NCBI GenBank assembly: GCA_028874195.1
Contig: JAPPLM010000042.1
Coordinates: 1 to 64,000, forward strand
Length of the DNA stretch: 64,000 nucleotides
Direction of reading: 5' to 3'
Origin: Chloroflexota bacterium
GTDB taxonomy: Bacteria; Chloroflexota; UBA11872; VXOZ01
Positions within the stretch are counted from its first letter, which is position 1. Every line of letters begins with the position of its first letter. The notes beneath the pieces were generated by a model. It did no database searches. It was not told the origin of the DNA and saw only the letters and a program-made list of their open reading frames with translations. A program made the translations under genes and the position numbers. Below are positions 20,497 to 28,886 of this stretch, piece by piece.

Positions 20497-23400
20497 TCAC
20501 AGTTGACTTGGCGAGCCACCGGATGCCTTGTATGTTTCCTCAAAGAGCTTGGCAAAGAGCGACCGTTGAAAGGAGGGGTTTTCCTTGAATTGCTTATAAA
20601 GCTCCATGTAGTCTCCAACAAGCTCTGTAACGACGCGCTCCAACGCGCTCTCGAACTCAATGCGCGCATTCTGCTGGTCGGAATTCGCCATAGCGTTCTG
20701 ATACGCCCGGTCCTGCGCGACCTTCGGCGGCAGTTCTTCGTCGATGACTGTTCTAATCTTGTCCTTATCAGTCCAGTCTATGTTGTCGAATTGGTTGTTA
20801 AAGTCTCTGACTATGTTCGATAGGCGGTCAAACTCCGCCTCCGGCTTGTGCCCGCCGCCGTTAGTAGGCACGGGATCAATCTCTGCATCCACATCTGAAA
20901 GGATGATTTCTTGCATTGCCTGCTTTTCAACTCGATAGCTGTCCATGTCGATCGCTTCGAGTATTCCCTTGGAAATGTCATCATCCGGGGGTGCGGGTAA
21001 CTTAGGTACGAGGAAATTCAAGAAGATCGAGAGTTTTTCCCACTCAGCGTCGCTGTACGGCAATATGGTGGCCAGGAACCCGTACGTCCGCAAGAAGGCC
21101 TTCGCCTTACTCTTGAAGTCTACTTGCCCGTCCTCGTCCAGGTTCTCACGATAAGCGGCAACGCAAGCATCCAAGATTGGATCGAGGTTGTCTCGGGGAA
21201 CGGCAGCGAGATACTTCTCCACCACTGCGTCCACGTCCTCTTGGCTGTGGATCTGGTGGCCGTCGAGGTCCGCTTTCAGGTCGTGTAGCTTGTTCGGGTC
21301 GGTCTCCTCTGCCAAGACGGTGGTGCGGTAATACGCCGAAAATGAGTCCTCGATTATCTGGGTGTCGTTGCTGAAGTCCAACACAAAAGCATTGTGCTTC
21401 TTGGTGTGCGCCCGGTTGAGACGCGAAAGCGTCTGCACAGCCTTCACGCCCGCCAATGGCTTGTCCACGTACATAGTATGCAGCAGCGGCTCGTCGTAAC
21501 CGGTTTGAAACTTGTCGGCGCAAACAAGGAAGCGGTAAGGGTCTTCCTGGATTCTTTCAGCTATCAGGTTTGAGGAGAATCCGTTAAGGGAGGCCTCCGT
21601 CACCGTCGTGCCGTCGAAGGGATGTTCCCCCGAGAAGGCGGCGATGGCCTTGTATGGACTCTTGCGCTCTTCCAGGTACGCTCGGATTGCGAAGAAATAC
21701 GTGATCGCGCGCCTGATGCTGCTCGTAACCACCATCGCCCGCGCTTGCCCGCCAATCAACTGCTTGGCTGCCACCTGCTCGTGAAAGTGGTCAACTATGA
21801 TTTCCGCCTTCTGCCGGATGGCCTGCTGGTGGTCTTCCACGTAGCGGCGCAGCTTCTTGGTGGCGCGGGCGGTATCGAATTCCGGGTCGTCTGGGACCGT
21901 CTTGATGAGTCGGTAGTAGCTGCTGACCGGCGTGTAGTGCCGCAACACGTCGATGATGAAGCCCTCCTGGATGGCCTGCTTCATTGTGTAGGCATGAAAC
22001 GGCAGATGCTGCGTGCGCTCTCCCTCTGGGGCGGGCGTACCGAAGATCTCCAGGGTCTTGTTCTTGGGAGTGGCGGTGAAGGCAAAGTAGCTGGCGTTTG
22101 GCAGCAGCTTCTTGGCTTCCATCAGCCGGTTGATCTTGTCCTCGTTCGTTTCAACCTCATCATCGCTGCCGACCTCGCTAAGCACCTGAGACATCTTGGA
22201 AGACGTCGCGCCGCCCTGGCCGGAGTGCGCCTCGTCGATGATGATGGCGAAGCGCCGGCCCCGGTGTTCGTCTCCAATCGCGTTCAGAATAACCGGGAAC
22301 TTCTGCACGGTAGAAATAATGATGCGCTTGCCTTCTTCGATAAAGCGCTTGAGGTCGCGGGAATGCTCGGCGGCGCCGACGAGGGATCCCACTTGCGCAA
22401 ATTGCCGGATGGTATCGCGGATTTGCTTGTCCAGCACGCGCCGGTCGGTGACAACCACCACCGAATTGAAGAGTTCGCGGTTGTCGTACTGCAGCCCGAT
22501 GAGCTGGTGCGCCAGCCAAGCGATGGAGTTGGATTTGCCGCTGCCGGCTGAGTGCTGTATCAGATAGCGTTTGCCAACTCCACTCTCTTCTGCATCCGCC
22601 AACAGCTTGCGTACCACGTCCAACTGGTGGTAGCGGGGCCAGATTTGGTCACGCCTATTGCGCTGTGACTTTTCATCCTGCTTTGCTACGACCTGAGCGT
22701 AGTTCTCGATGATGTTCGTCAGGCTCTCGCGGGTGAGCACCTCTTGCCAGAGGTAGTCGGTCATGAGGCCGTTGGGATTCGGCGGATTGCCCGCGCCGTC
22801 GTTCCAGCCCCTATTGAAAGGCAGGAACCATGACTCTTCGCCGCGCAGGTGCGTGCAAAACTCCACCTGCTGGTCGTCCACCGCGAAGTGCACCAGGCAG
22901 CGGCCGAAGGCGAAGAGCTTCTCGCGGGGATTGCGGTCGCGCTTGTACTGTTCCACGGCATCGGCCACGGTCTGTTTCGTAAGGTTGTTCTTGAGCTCGA
23001 ACGTGGCGACCGGCAGGCCGTTGATGAAGAGGCAGATATCGAGGGAGTTGTGGGTGTCGACGCGGCTGTAATGCAGTTGGCGGGTCACGCTGAAGCGGTT
23101 CTGACGGTAGAGCGCCCTGGCCGTCTCGTTGCCGGGCGTTGGGGTGCCGTAGAGCAGGTCAAGGGTGTGGTTACGGTGTTTGAGGCCGTTGCGCAGCACG
23201 TCAATGGTACCCCGCTTGGCGATTTCGCCTTCCAGCCGCGCCAGAAAGCTGCGCCGGGTCGGGCTATCCTCGCCGAGGTCGAGGGCTGTAGCGGTCTCCG
23301 GTTGGGTGGCCTGGAGAAAGGCGCTCAGTTGCGCCAGGTCCACGCAGTACTCGCGGTCGTAGTCGCCGGAATCGCCGCACGTCCAGCCCACGCCGTAAGC

Positions 23401-23508
23401 GGCGGGCCGCTCACGCACGGCGCCCGCTTGCCCCGGTTCGCACGGTTCTCCCGTCAACGCCGTGCAGATGAGGCATTCCAGTCCCCGTTCAGTGGTGTCG
23501 GTTGTCAT
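20497..23508 (-). CDS. hsdR: Type I restriction enzyme R subunit
   Basis: Motor-nuclease subunit that translocates DNA and cleaves it in complex with HsdM and HsdS. A PD-(D/E)XK nuclease core is seen at D157 and E171-L-K173 (ATFELKNN). SF2 helicase motifs follow: Walker A HSAGSGKS (319-326), DEAH at 425-428, FTATPKNKT, and DKFQTGYDEPLLHTMYVDK. At 1003 residues it is full length. Its start overlaps the end of the PIN toxin gene by 4 bp (ATGA), so it is translationally coupled to a toxin-antitoxin unit rather than to hsdM/hsdS. Confidence 0.96.
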   Translation of the reverse strand: MTTDTTERGLECLICTALTGEPCEPGQAGAVRERPAAYGVGWTCGDSGDYDREYCVDLAQLSAFLQATQPETATALDLGEDSPTRRSFLARLEGEIAKRGTIDVLRNGLKHRNHTLDLLYGTPTPGNETARALYRQNRFSVTRQLHYSRVDTHNSLDICLFINGLPVATFELKNNLTKQTVADAVEQYKRDRNPREKLFAFGRCLVHFAVDDQQVEFCTHLRGEESWFLPFNRGWNDGAGNPPNPNGLMTDYLWQEVLTRESLTNIIENYAQVVAKQDEKSQRNRRDQIWPRYHQLDVVRKLLADAEESGVGKRYLIQHSAGSGKSNSIAWLAHQLIGLQYDNRELFNSVVVVTDRRVLDKQIRDTIRQFAQVGSLVGAAEHSRDLKRFIEEGKRIIISTVQKFPVILNAIGDEHRGRRFAIIIDEAHSGQGGATSSKMSQVLSEVGSDDEVETNEDKINRLMEAKKLLPNASYFAFTATPKNKTLEIFGTPAPEGERTQHLPFHAYTMKQAIQEGFIIDVLRHYTPVSSYYRLIKTVPDDPEFDTARATKKLRRYVEDHQQAIRQKAEIIVDHFHEQVAAKQLIGGQARAMVVTSSIRRAITYFFAIRAYLEERKSPYKAIAAFSGEHPFDGTTVTEASLNGFSSNLIAERIQEDPYRFLVCADKFQTGYDEPLLHTMYVDKPLAGVKAVQTLSRLNRAHTKKHNAFVLDFSNDTQIIEDSFSAYYRTTVLAEETDPNKLHDLKADLDGHQIHSQEDVDAVVEKYLAAVPRDNLDPILDACVAAYRENLDEDGQVDFKSKAKAFLRTYGFLATILPYSDAEWEKLSIFLNFLVPKLPAPPDDDISKGILEAIDMDSYRVEKQAMQEIILSDVDAEIDPVPTNGGGHKPEAEFDRLSNIVRDFNNQFDNIDWTDKDKIRTVIDEELPPKVAQDRAYQNAMANSDQQNARIEFESALERVVTELVGDYMELYKQFKENPSFQRSLFAKLFEETYKASGGSPSQL

Positions 23509-23930
23509 TGCGCTTTCGTCTGTATGCGAAAGGGGTTGACTGCGCGCAGTCCGTCATAGTCTTGGTCGTCGCTCAGGTCTTCAGAGTACACTACCTCACA
23601 GCCGAGGACTTTGGCCGCTGCCAGGATTGCGCCATCCCAATAGGAAAGCCGGAAGCGCTGGCTGATGGCGACGGCGAGGTCGAAGAGCGCGGGAGTCAAT
23701 TCCTGGATTGGAAAGAGACGCAGCGGCTCAAGGAATGTCAGCGCTTGCTCCGGCGTCAGCCGCCCCTCACGGCTGCGTCGGGTGGCTTGGTGATAGAATT
23801 CCTGCAGCACCTGCACCGATAGCGCCAGATCCGGCTCGGCCAGCAGCTCCAACGCGCGGCGCCGCTTTGCGGCATCCCGCGATGTACGGCAAGCAGCGTA
23901 CAGGAGAACATTGGTGTCAACAAACTGCAT
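23505..23930 (-). CDS. PIN-domain ribonuclease toxin (VapC-like)
   Basis: A 141-residue PIN domain with FVDTNVLLYA (first Asp), LQEFYHQATR (Glu), YWDGAILAAAKVLGCEVVYSEDL (acidic pair). Toxins of this family cut RNA and are held by the antitoxin encoded just upstream. It begins 9 bp after the antitoxin stop and overlaps hsdR by 4 bp. Confidence 0.88.
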   Translation of the reverse strand: MQFVDTNVLLYAACRTSRDAAKRRRALELLAEPDLALSVQVLQEFYHQATRRSREGRLTPEQALTFLEPLRLFPIQELTPALFDLAVAISQRFRLSYWDGAILAAAKVLGCEVVYSEDLSDDQDYDGLRAVNPFRIQTKAQ

Positions 23931-23939
23931 AGCCCGGGC

Positions 23940-24473
23940 TCACCGGCTGGGTTCCGCTGCGTTGTCCGGCGCATCCATAGAGTTGATGCGTGCCTTGAGA
24001 GCGAAGAGTTCTCCCTCGAGCTCTTCACCCCGCTCCTCGGCGACCGCCAGTCTTGCCTCAAGGCGGGCCCTGTCCCGGTCGTACATCTCATCCCGATTCA
24101 CGTTACCGGGCATGCGTATGCCTATACCCTGCGCGTCGAAGTCAGACGCCACTTGCTTAAGCAGGCGCCGGCGCATCTCCACGAGTTCTTGTACATTCTT
24201 AATGGGACTTCCCGCCATTGCCTCCGCCCTGGCCTGCGCCTCGCCATACAGTCGCTGCACGTGCTGGTGGGTCGCAGCGTCCTGAGCGGCGGTCTGCGAC
24301 CAGCGGGCATCCGCCCCAGTATCGTCTTGCGGCGAATCATCATGCGCCAGCGTTTGCAAATACTTCCGCACCAGCGCCAAGACTGAGGTGTCCATCTCCG
24401 CCGCCCGGATGCGGGCGCGACGATGGGTCTCCTCGTCGATTGATACGGTGATGTTCTTTGTCTTTATTTTCAC
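23940..24473 (-). CDS. Ribbon-helix-helix antitoxin with long C-terminal region
   Basis: About 177 residues. The N-terminus (KTKNITVSIDEETHRRARIRAAEMDTSVLALVRKYL) is a ribbon-helix-helix DNA-binding domain typical of PIN-partner antitoxins. The C-terminal half is charged and helical, longer than usual for an antitoxin (~80 residues). GTG 24473 is preferred to GTG 24497 because AGGA precedes it and because the operator at 24478-24492 then lies in the leader. Confidence 0.78.
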   Translation of the reverse strand: MKIKTKNITVSIDEETHRRARIRAAEMDTSVLALVRKYLQTLAHDDSPQDDTGADARWSQTAAQDAATHQHVQRLYGEAQARAEAMAGSPIKNVQELVEMRRRLLKQVASDFDAQGIGIRMPGNVNRDEMYDRDRARLEARLAVAEERGEELEGELFALKARINSMDAPDNAAEPSR

Positions 24474-24503
24474 AGTCTCACAGTTCCTGTGAATCACAGT
24501 ATA
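24471..24503 (-). promoter_or_regulatory. Autoregulatory promoter-operator of the antitoxin-PIN-hsdR unit
   Basis: TCACAG-TTC-CTGTGA at 24478-24492 is a perfect 6-bp inverted repeat, flanked by two more CACAG half-sites (24471, 24495). On the - strand TATACT (24503-24498) is a plausible -10 box directly upstream of it. No good -35 is seen. Multiple short half-sites suit a ribbon-helix-helix repressor, so autoregulation of the operon is inferred. Confidence 0.5.
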
Positions 24504-24584
24504 GAAGGGCGGCGCGCAATGGCTGCCCGTCAGCGCCGCGCAGATGTAGCTTTTCGATCTGCGTACGATGGTGTTGGGGTCACG

Positions 24585-24920
24585 TTAGCCCTCGTCCCTC
24601 ATCGGGATGTAGATTTCCCGCAACTCCCCAAGCTTGATATTGGCGACAGTGTCCCGGATCTCTTCAATCCTTGACCTCGCGTAGGGCCAGGCCTGAGAGA
24701 GCAGCACGATGATAGCCAGGTGCCTGCTCGAGAGGTTCTGCTGATGCCTCATGCTCCGGTCGGTAGTAATCAGAATATCGAATCCATCCCGTTCGGCGCT
24801 GTCAAGCAAGTCTCCGTTGGCCAGCCGGTCCCATCCCCTGTCTGCCGCCATAGCGACCGAATGTCCAGGAAGCTCCCTCGTGAGGGGTCTCGGTGTGCCG
24901 TGGTCAAACAGAATCTTCAA
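24585..24920 (-). CDS. DUF5615 PIN-like putative toxin
   Basis: A 111-residue protein of the DUF5615/Mut7-C-like group: KILFDHGTPRPLTRELPGHSV, DRGWDRLANGDLLDSAERDGFDILITTDRSMRHQQNL. The acidic positions are those of a PIN-type nuclease. Its start overlaps the end of the DUF433 gene by 17 bp, the usual arrangement of this pair. Toxin role is inferred. Confidence 0.82.
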   Translation of the reverse strand: MKILFDHGTPRPLTRELPGHSVAMAADRGWDRLANGDLLDSAERDGFDILITTDRSMRHQQNLSSRHLAIIVLLSQAWPYARSRIEEIRDTVANIKLGELREIYIPMRDEG

Positions 24921-25152
24921 GGCTGCTTACCGGCACTGGCGCCCTAAGCGAGGCGGCAACGTGTTCCAGTACGGCCCTCACCTTCCATTCATCCACCGGC
25001 CCGAACCACTCCATGAATTCCTCGACGGTAGCGCCAGCCTCCAGGTTCTCGAATAGGGCGGATACGGGCAGTCTGCTATCTGTGAAGAGCCAGGCGCCGC
25101 TGACTTTGCCAGGAATTCGCTCCACTGCCGGGCACGTGCTCCAATCAATCAT
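24904..25152 (-). CDS. DUF433 antitoxin-like protein
   Basis: An 82-residue winged-helix-like DUF433 protein; MIDWSTCPAVERIPGKVSGAWLFTDSRLPVSALFENLEAGATVEEF carries the family blocks. Pairs of DUF433 and DUF5615 genes are recurrent and treated as toxin-antitoxin modules. It starts 27 bp after the hsdS remnant. Confidence 0.82.
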   Translation of the reverse strand: MIDWSTCPAVERIPGKVSGAWLFTDSRLPVSALFENLEAGATVEEFMEWFGPVDEWKVRAVLEHVAASLRAPVPVSSLEDSV

Positions 25153-25178
25153 CGGTTCATCTCCGTCTGCATTGCCGG

Positions 25179-25340
25179 TTATTCTCCCGGCCGGTTGATG
25201 CTTTGAGCGTCATCGTTCATAGCATCATTGTCCGTCATCAATCCGTTTTCGTCTAGCGGCTCTTTCGCGTCCGCCGCAGCCGGCAGTTCCGCCGCCGCGC
25301 GCACGTCCGGCTTTGCCGGTCACCACATCGGCGGTTTGGG
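25179..25340 (-). pseudogene. hsdS 3'-end remnant
   Basis: On the - strand GCCGATGTGGTGACCGGCAA encodes ADVVTGK as in the end of the intact hsdS (LIADVVTGKLDVRAAA). A one-base shift then restores DVRAAA followed by an acidic tail ending RPGE and a TAA at 25181-25179. The similarity begins right at the hicA stop. It is thus a second, different hsdS tail placed on the far side of the hicBA pair. Confidence 0.7.
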
Positions 25341-25598
25341 TTAGCGCTGGCTCCCGAATAGCTCACCGCGCGCTTCCTCCGGGGTTACGCCCAGGTGCGC
25401 GGCAACGTCGGCCACAATTCTGCTGAGCGTACCCACGCGGACGACGCGATGGCGCGGGACGGTCACACTGTGGGACATACTGCCGACGGTTCGGGTCAAC
25501 GTCGTATGGCTGCCGCTCTGTCTGACAAGGCGATAGCCATAGCGGCGGCGCAACCGTGCTGCCAGCTCTTCGCCTGACATGTCGCGCGGCAGCCTCAT
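25341..25598 (-). CDS. hicA: HicA mRNA interferase toxin
   Basis: An 85-residue HicA with the double-stranded-RNA-binding-like fold. The active His31 lies in QSGSHTTL; the core is MSGEELAARLRRRYGYRLVRQ and PRHRVVRVGTLSRIVADV. It overlaps the hicB stop by 4 bp (ATGA). It appears intact, unlike the second copy at 29.6-29.8 kb. Confidence 0.88.
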   Translation of the reverse strand: MRLPRDMSGEELAARLRRRYGYRLVRQSGSHTTLTRTVGSMSHSVTVPRHRVVRVGTLSRIVADVAAHLGVTPEEARGELFGSQR

Positions 25599-25810
25599 AC
25601 CGCGATGGCTTCGTCCTTGACGAAATGCAGCCTGACGACTTTGGGCGCGCCTTCGTCACCGAAGTGGCAGAGCACGGCATCCTTGACCATCGTCTTGAGG
25701 TCGGCCCAGTCTTCTCCCTGCGTGAAGATGCTGTAGCCGAGCGCCCGCGCGTCGAAACCGCCCTCCGCGGCCTCCGTAACCTCGAATATGATCTCGGTCG
25801 GCGCCTTCAT
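25595..25810 (-). CDS. hicB: HicB-like antitoxin
   Basis: A 71-residue short HicB: EIIFEVTEAAEGGFDARALGYSIFTQGEDWADLKTMVKDAV, lacking the C-terminal DNA-binding domain. ATG 25810 follows GGAGGAG at ideal spacing; a frame up to 25876 is rejected. It lies 97 bp after the hsdS stop. A clear paralogue is at 29832-30050. Confidence 0.88.
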   Translation of the reverse strand: MKAPTEIIFEVTEAAEGGFDARALGYSIFTQGEDWADLKTMVKDAVLCHFGDEGAPKVVRLHFVKDEAIAV

Positions 25811-25907
25811 GGTCTCCTCCAAGTCGTACTCCCTACCGTTCTCCGTGCCTTTCGCCCTAAGAGTTGCGTGTAACACAGTCTAAGCGGGCGGAAACCGCGG
25901 CGCAATG

Positions 25908-27242
25908 TTAGTCCGCCGGCGCCGCCGCGCGCACGTCCAGCTTGCCGGTGACCACGTCCGCAATCAGCCGCGTGCGGTACTCCTCCAGCAGTTCGACCTG
26001 CCGCCGTGCGCGGGTGATGGCTGTTTCGATTCTCAACGTGGCTTCTAGGAGATACTCACTAATTGCATGTTGCTCTTGGAGGGGAGGAAACGCAACTGCC
26101 TCACTGAAGTATGAGGATGTATCAAGATTCTGTATCCCTGTTGTTTGCTTGATAGATCGCACGTTAATCCTTACGGCATAAAGAGCGCCATGTAGGAATG
26201 TTAGGAATTGTGGGTCATACCCACTCCTTAAGGTGATCTTTTGAATAAAGTTTGAGCACACTGAAGGAATGTCGTGGTCGTATAGAATCACCACGCCAAC
26301 TGGCTGCTGCTCGCCTCCACCAGATACTTCTAGCAGCAAGTTCCCAAAAAGCAAAGTTCTGCCGCGGCGTTCACTAGGTCCAATTGCACGCACTGTTGGG
26401 ATTGGTGTGCGCACTCGTAGCCGATGTCGGTCAAAGTCAGCTACGCGGACGCAAGCAAGGTCATTTATGCCGTCAGGATCAGCACCCCACACTCCATTCA
26501 CCGCCTCTAGGATAGAGTTTCGCAACCGGCGAATCTCCCAATGTGCTGGGATGTCGCCGAGCCATTCGACACCGGAGGGTTTGAGGGGGACGTTGGGGTC
26601 CAGGCCCCGCGTCACCGCTTGGTGGATAACCGCCTGCCGCTCCTCCTCCAGCAACGCAATCAGCTTCCGCTTCGCCGCCACATACCGCCGCACCCGCCGG
26701 TCCACATAATCCAAATACCGCACAATAGCCCGCTGCTCATGGAGGGGTGGAAGGCAGAACTGTATCATCTTGAAGTGCTCTGGGCGGAGGCTCCACATGT
26801 CAGAGGCGATACCATATGACCATCTCTCCGCTTCTGTTGCAAAGGCAGGTAGTCTCACCAAATGGTGGAAGTACGACGGCTCTGAGCCAAGACGAGGCCG
26901 TTGTACGATGTAAGCAGGGCTAACGATTCCCCTGAAAGCTGACATGCCGACAGCCCCCTGCCATGCTCGCATCTTGTTGTATACGATGTCGCCAGGACAA
27001 ACCAGCTTGTAATCAGACTTGTCAAGCCGTGAACTATCTTTCTGCGAGCTATCTTGCAGTAGTATTTCTTGTGCAATGACTCCCCGCGCGATGGTCACGG
27101 ATAACAACTGCTCGTCTGGATTGTCCCGTTCAACGACTTCTTGGAAGGCCGCCCGACCGGGCCGCACCTCCCAGTGCGCCGGCACATCTCCGAGCCACTC
27201 GACGCCAGAGGGCTTGTAGCTGGGGTAGTGGTGGAGGGTCAT
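25908..27242 (-). CDS. hsdS: Type I restriction-modification specificity subunit
   Basis: A 444-residue HsdS with two target-recognition domains, each introduced by the same conserved segment: KPSGVEWLGDVPAHWEVR (near residue 10) and KPSGVEWLGDIPAHWEIR (near 220). Central and C-terminal conserved helices (PPLHEQRAIVRYLD, PPLQEQHAISEYLL) follow. It determines the DNA site for HsdM and HsdR. The start overlaps the DUF6602 stop by 4 bp (ATGA), so it is translationally coupled to that gene rather than to hsdM, which is 2.8 kb upstream. Confidence 0.95.
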   Translation of the reverse strand: MTLHHYPSYKPSGVEWLGDVPAHWEVRPGRAAFQEVVERDNPDEQLLSVTIARGVIAQEILLQDSSQKDSSRLDKSDYKLVCPGDIVYNKMRAWQGAVGMSAFRGIVSPAYIVQRPRLGSEPSYFHHLVRLPAFATEAERWSYGIASDMWSLRPEHFKMIQFCLPPLHEQRAIVRYLDYVDRRVRRYVAAKRKLIALLEEERQAVIHQAVTRGLDPNVPLKPSGVEWLGDIPAHWEIRRLRNSILEAVNGVWGADPDGINDLACVRVADFDRHRLRVRTPIPTVRAIGPSERRGRTLLFGNLLLEVSGGGEQQPVGVVILYDHDIPSVCSNFIQKITLRSGYDPQFLTFLHGALYAVRINVRSIKQTTGIQNLDTSSYFSEAVAFPPLQEQHAISEYLLEATLRIETAITRARRQVELLEEYRTRLIADVVTGKLDVRAAAPAD

Positions 27243-28183
27243 GGTTTTTCCCCACTTGCCGTATTGTATCGGGCACCATCGTATGGATAGGTCCAGTATT
27301 TTGGAGGACTCTGGCCATATCCATCTGTGATACCAGTTGTAGCAAGAACGGAACGGTATAGGTGTCCAGAAAGATGCTCGTAGAGTCTGTAGAAAGTGTT
27401 CATCTGATCGTCCTCGCTATTGTGAACACTTAGCTGAAGGTCATCATGCCTGTCACCCATGAAGGTAGCGTTCATAGTGTCTCCACCTTTCACTGAGTAC
27501 CAAGCTGATCCATGCCCTAGGACGCAAAGCACAGTTACCATGTCCCTGCGGCCCAACTGGTAGTTAATCTGGCCAAAACGAAAGGCCAAATCCTGGAATT
27601 GCACACCGGACTGAACATTGGTAGCAAAAACCGTCGTGTGTAGAGGGTTGAGTATCCATCCCTTCTTGTCGAACAGCGGCAAGTGCTGGTTTTCTGTGAT
27701 GTGTCCATAGGGATTGTCCGGGCGATTGAGCCGAGCGAGCTTGACCAACTTCTCCATCGCCTCGTCGAGCTGCTGGAACCCGAGCGTCTGTTTCACTTCA
27801 ATCGCAGAATAGATGCTCTCAATGGCAAAGTGATAGCGCCGTGATGAAGGGGTGGCTCCTAACTTTATCGCAGGAGACCATGTGCGGTCGCGTATAAGTA
27901 TGTCAATTTCTCCAGCTGTCTTGCCATCGCGATCGTTCACGACTCCTGGGTCTATCGCGTAGCGGCTGGGTAAAAGCTTGGCCAACTCCTGCCGAACGAT
28001 GTCCTCCACTCCCGGTCCGGAGTCGAAATTATGTATGTTGAACCCTCGCTCAATCGCTGCTTCGGTGACGATCCGAGCTTGGGACGCCTGGCAAGTCAAG
28101 AGCAGACCGGCGCTCAGGGTCTCGTGGTGGGCAGAATTCGGTTGCCATTTGTTGACGTCAGGCAGATTTTCGTTCCATTCCAT
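27239..28183 (-). CDS. DUF6602 nuclease-like protein
   Basis: A 314-residue protein resembling DUF6602: GVEDIVRQELAKLLPSRYAIDPGVV, GEIDILIRDR, IESIYSAIEVKQTL. Glu60, Asp94 and Glu129-x-Lys131 form the D...ExK spacing of a PD-(D/E)XK nuclease, so DNA or RNA cleavage is an inference. ATG 28183 has GAGG 6 nt upstream; the in-frame stretch up to 28414 overlaps the TIR gene and is not credible protein. It is 122 bp after the TIR gene and overlaps hsdS by 4 bp. Confidence 0.7.
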   Translation of the reverse strand: MEWNENLPDVNKWQPNSAHHETLSAGLLLTCQASQARIVTEAAIERGFNIHNFDSGPGVEDIVRQELAKLLPSRYAIDPGVVNDRDGKTAGEIDILIRDRTWSPAIKLGATPSSRRYHFAIESIYSAIEVKQTLGFQQLDEAMEKLVKLARLNRPDNPYGHITENQHLPLFDKKGWILNPLHTTVFATNVQSGVQFQDLAFRFGQINYQLGRRDMVTVLCVLGHGSAWYSVKGGDTMNATFMGDRHDDLQLSVHNSEDDQMNTFYRLYEHLSGHLYRSVLATTGITDGYGQSPPKYWTYPYDGARYNTASGEKP

Positions 28184-28305
28184 GCTGAGCCTCAGTGTGT
28201 TCGAAGTGTCTTCATGCTTGCATGGTGCCTTCTGTCTCCTCCGCCAGGCGCAAGGGCTGAGGCTTGTAGACAAGGCAATGGATGGAGGCGTACACAGACA
28301 TCGCT

Positions 28306-28878
28306 CTAGTTCTGCCACCCTTTCTTGTAGTCCCTCGTCCTGTTCAGCGCAAACGGACTCCGTGAGTTGTTGGGTGGGATCCCGTCCCGACGCACGAAGG
28401 CACGGTGGATCCACTCAGCAACCTGAGCAGGTGCCCACGGTTCTGGCCAGTCGTATATGAGTGCGTAGGAATCATCTCCCGTCCAGTTATCCGCTAGGCG
28501 CGGGGGAATCAGGTGAGGGTCAAGATTCTTTCTCTTCCCATGATTGGGGTGATTGGGAAGTACAATTCCCAGCAACCCGCACCTAGGGTTCTTCCTGGTC
28601 TTCCTGATACTCGACCCAATCTCCCAGTCCACATGCCTGCGTTGCCACGTGCGAGGACCTATCAGGACGATGGTCACTGTGGCGTCTCGGATATACTCGT
28701 CTCGAATCTTCTGGCGCACTGTTGCAGTCTTCAGGCCGGTATCGTCGATGTTGCCGGTGTCAACTGACCTGTCTACGATGCGCTTCCCCATCATGCGAAC
28801 GAAGTCTTCCTTGTACTTGATGTCTTTCTCATGGAAGCTGATGAAGACCTTGTGCTTGGTTGTCTGTTTCTTCGCCAA
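28306..28878 (-). CDS. TIR protein of the MTH538/ThsB type
   Basis: About 190 residues. It has KHKVFISFHEKD (start of the TIR sheet), IDDTGLKTATVRQKIRDEYIRDATVTIVLIG, and RTWQRRHVDWEIGSSI with Glu86, which falls where ThsB-family enzymes have their catalytic Glu (ThsB Glu85, from memory). ThsB proteins make cyclic-ADP-ribose-type signals from NAD during phage infection. The start is TTG at 28878 (MAKKQTTKHKV) with AGGAG just upstream and 8 bp after the membrane-protein stop; an ATG at 29007 would overlap that gene by 120 bp. Confidence 0.8.
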   Translation of the reverse strand: MAKKQTTKHKVFISFHEKDIKYKEDFVRMMGKRIVDRSVDTGNIDDTGLKTATVRQKIRDEYIRDATVTIVLIGPRTWQRRHVDWEIGSSIRKTRKNPRCGLLGIVLPNHPNHGKRKNLDPHLIPPRLADNWTGDDSYALIYDWPEPWAPAQVAEWIHRAFVRRDGIPPNNSRSPFALNRTRDYKKGWQN

Positions 28879-28886
28879 GACTCTCC

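Noticed and set aside
21622-22551. 309-codon frame on the + strand opposite hsdR
   Set aside because: Shadow of hsdR; GC-rich antisense frames are common here.
24471-24500. CRISPR-like repeat
   Set aside because: Four CACAG/CTGTG half-sites only, no regular spacers; better explained as an operator.
28184-28414. N-terminal extension of the DUF6602 protein
   Set aside because: It overlaps the TIR gene in another frame, is low in family resemblance and the ATG at 28183 has a ribosome site.
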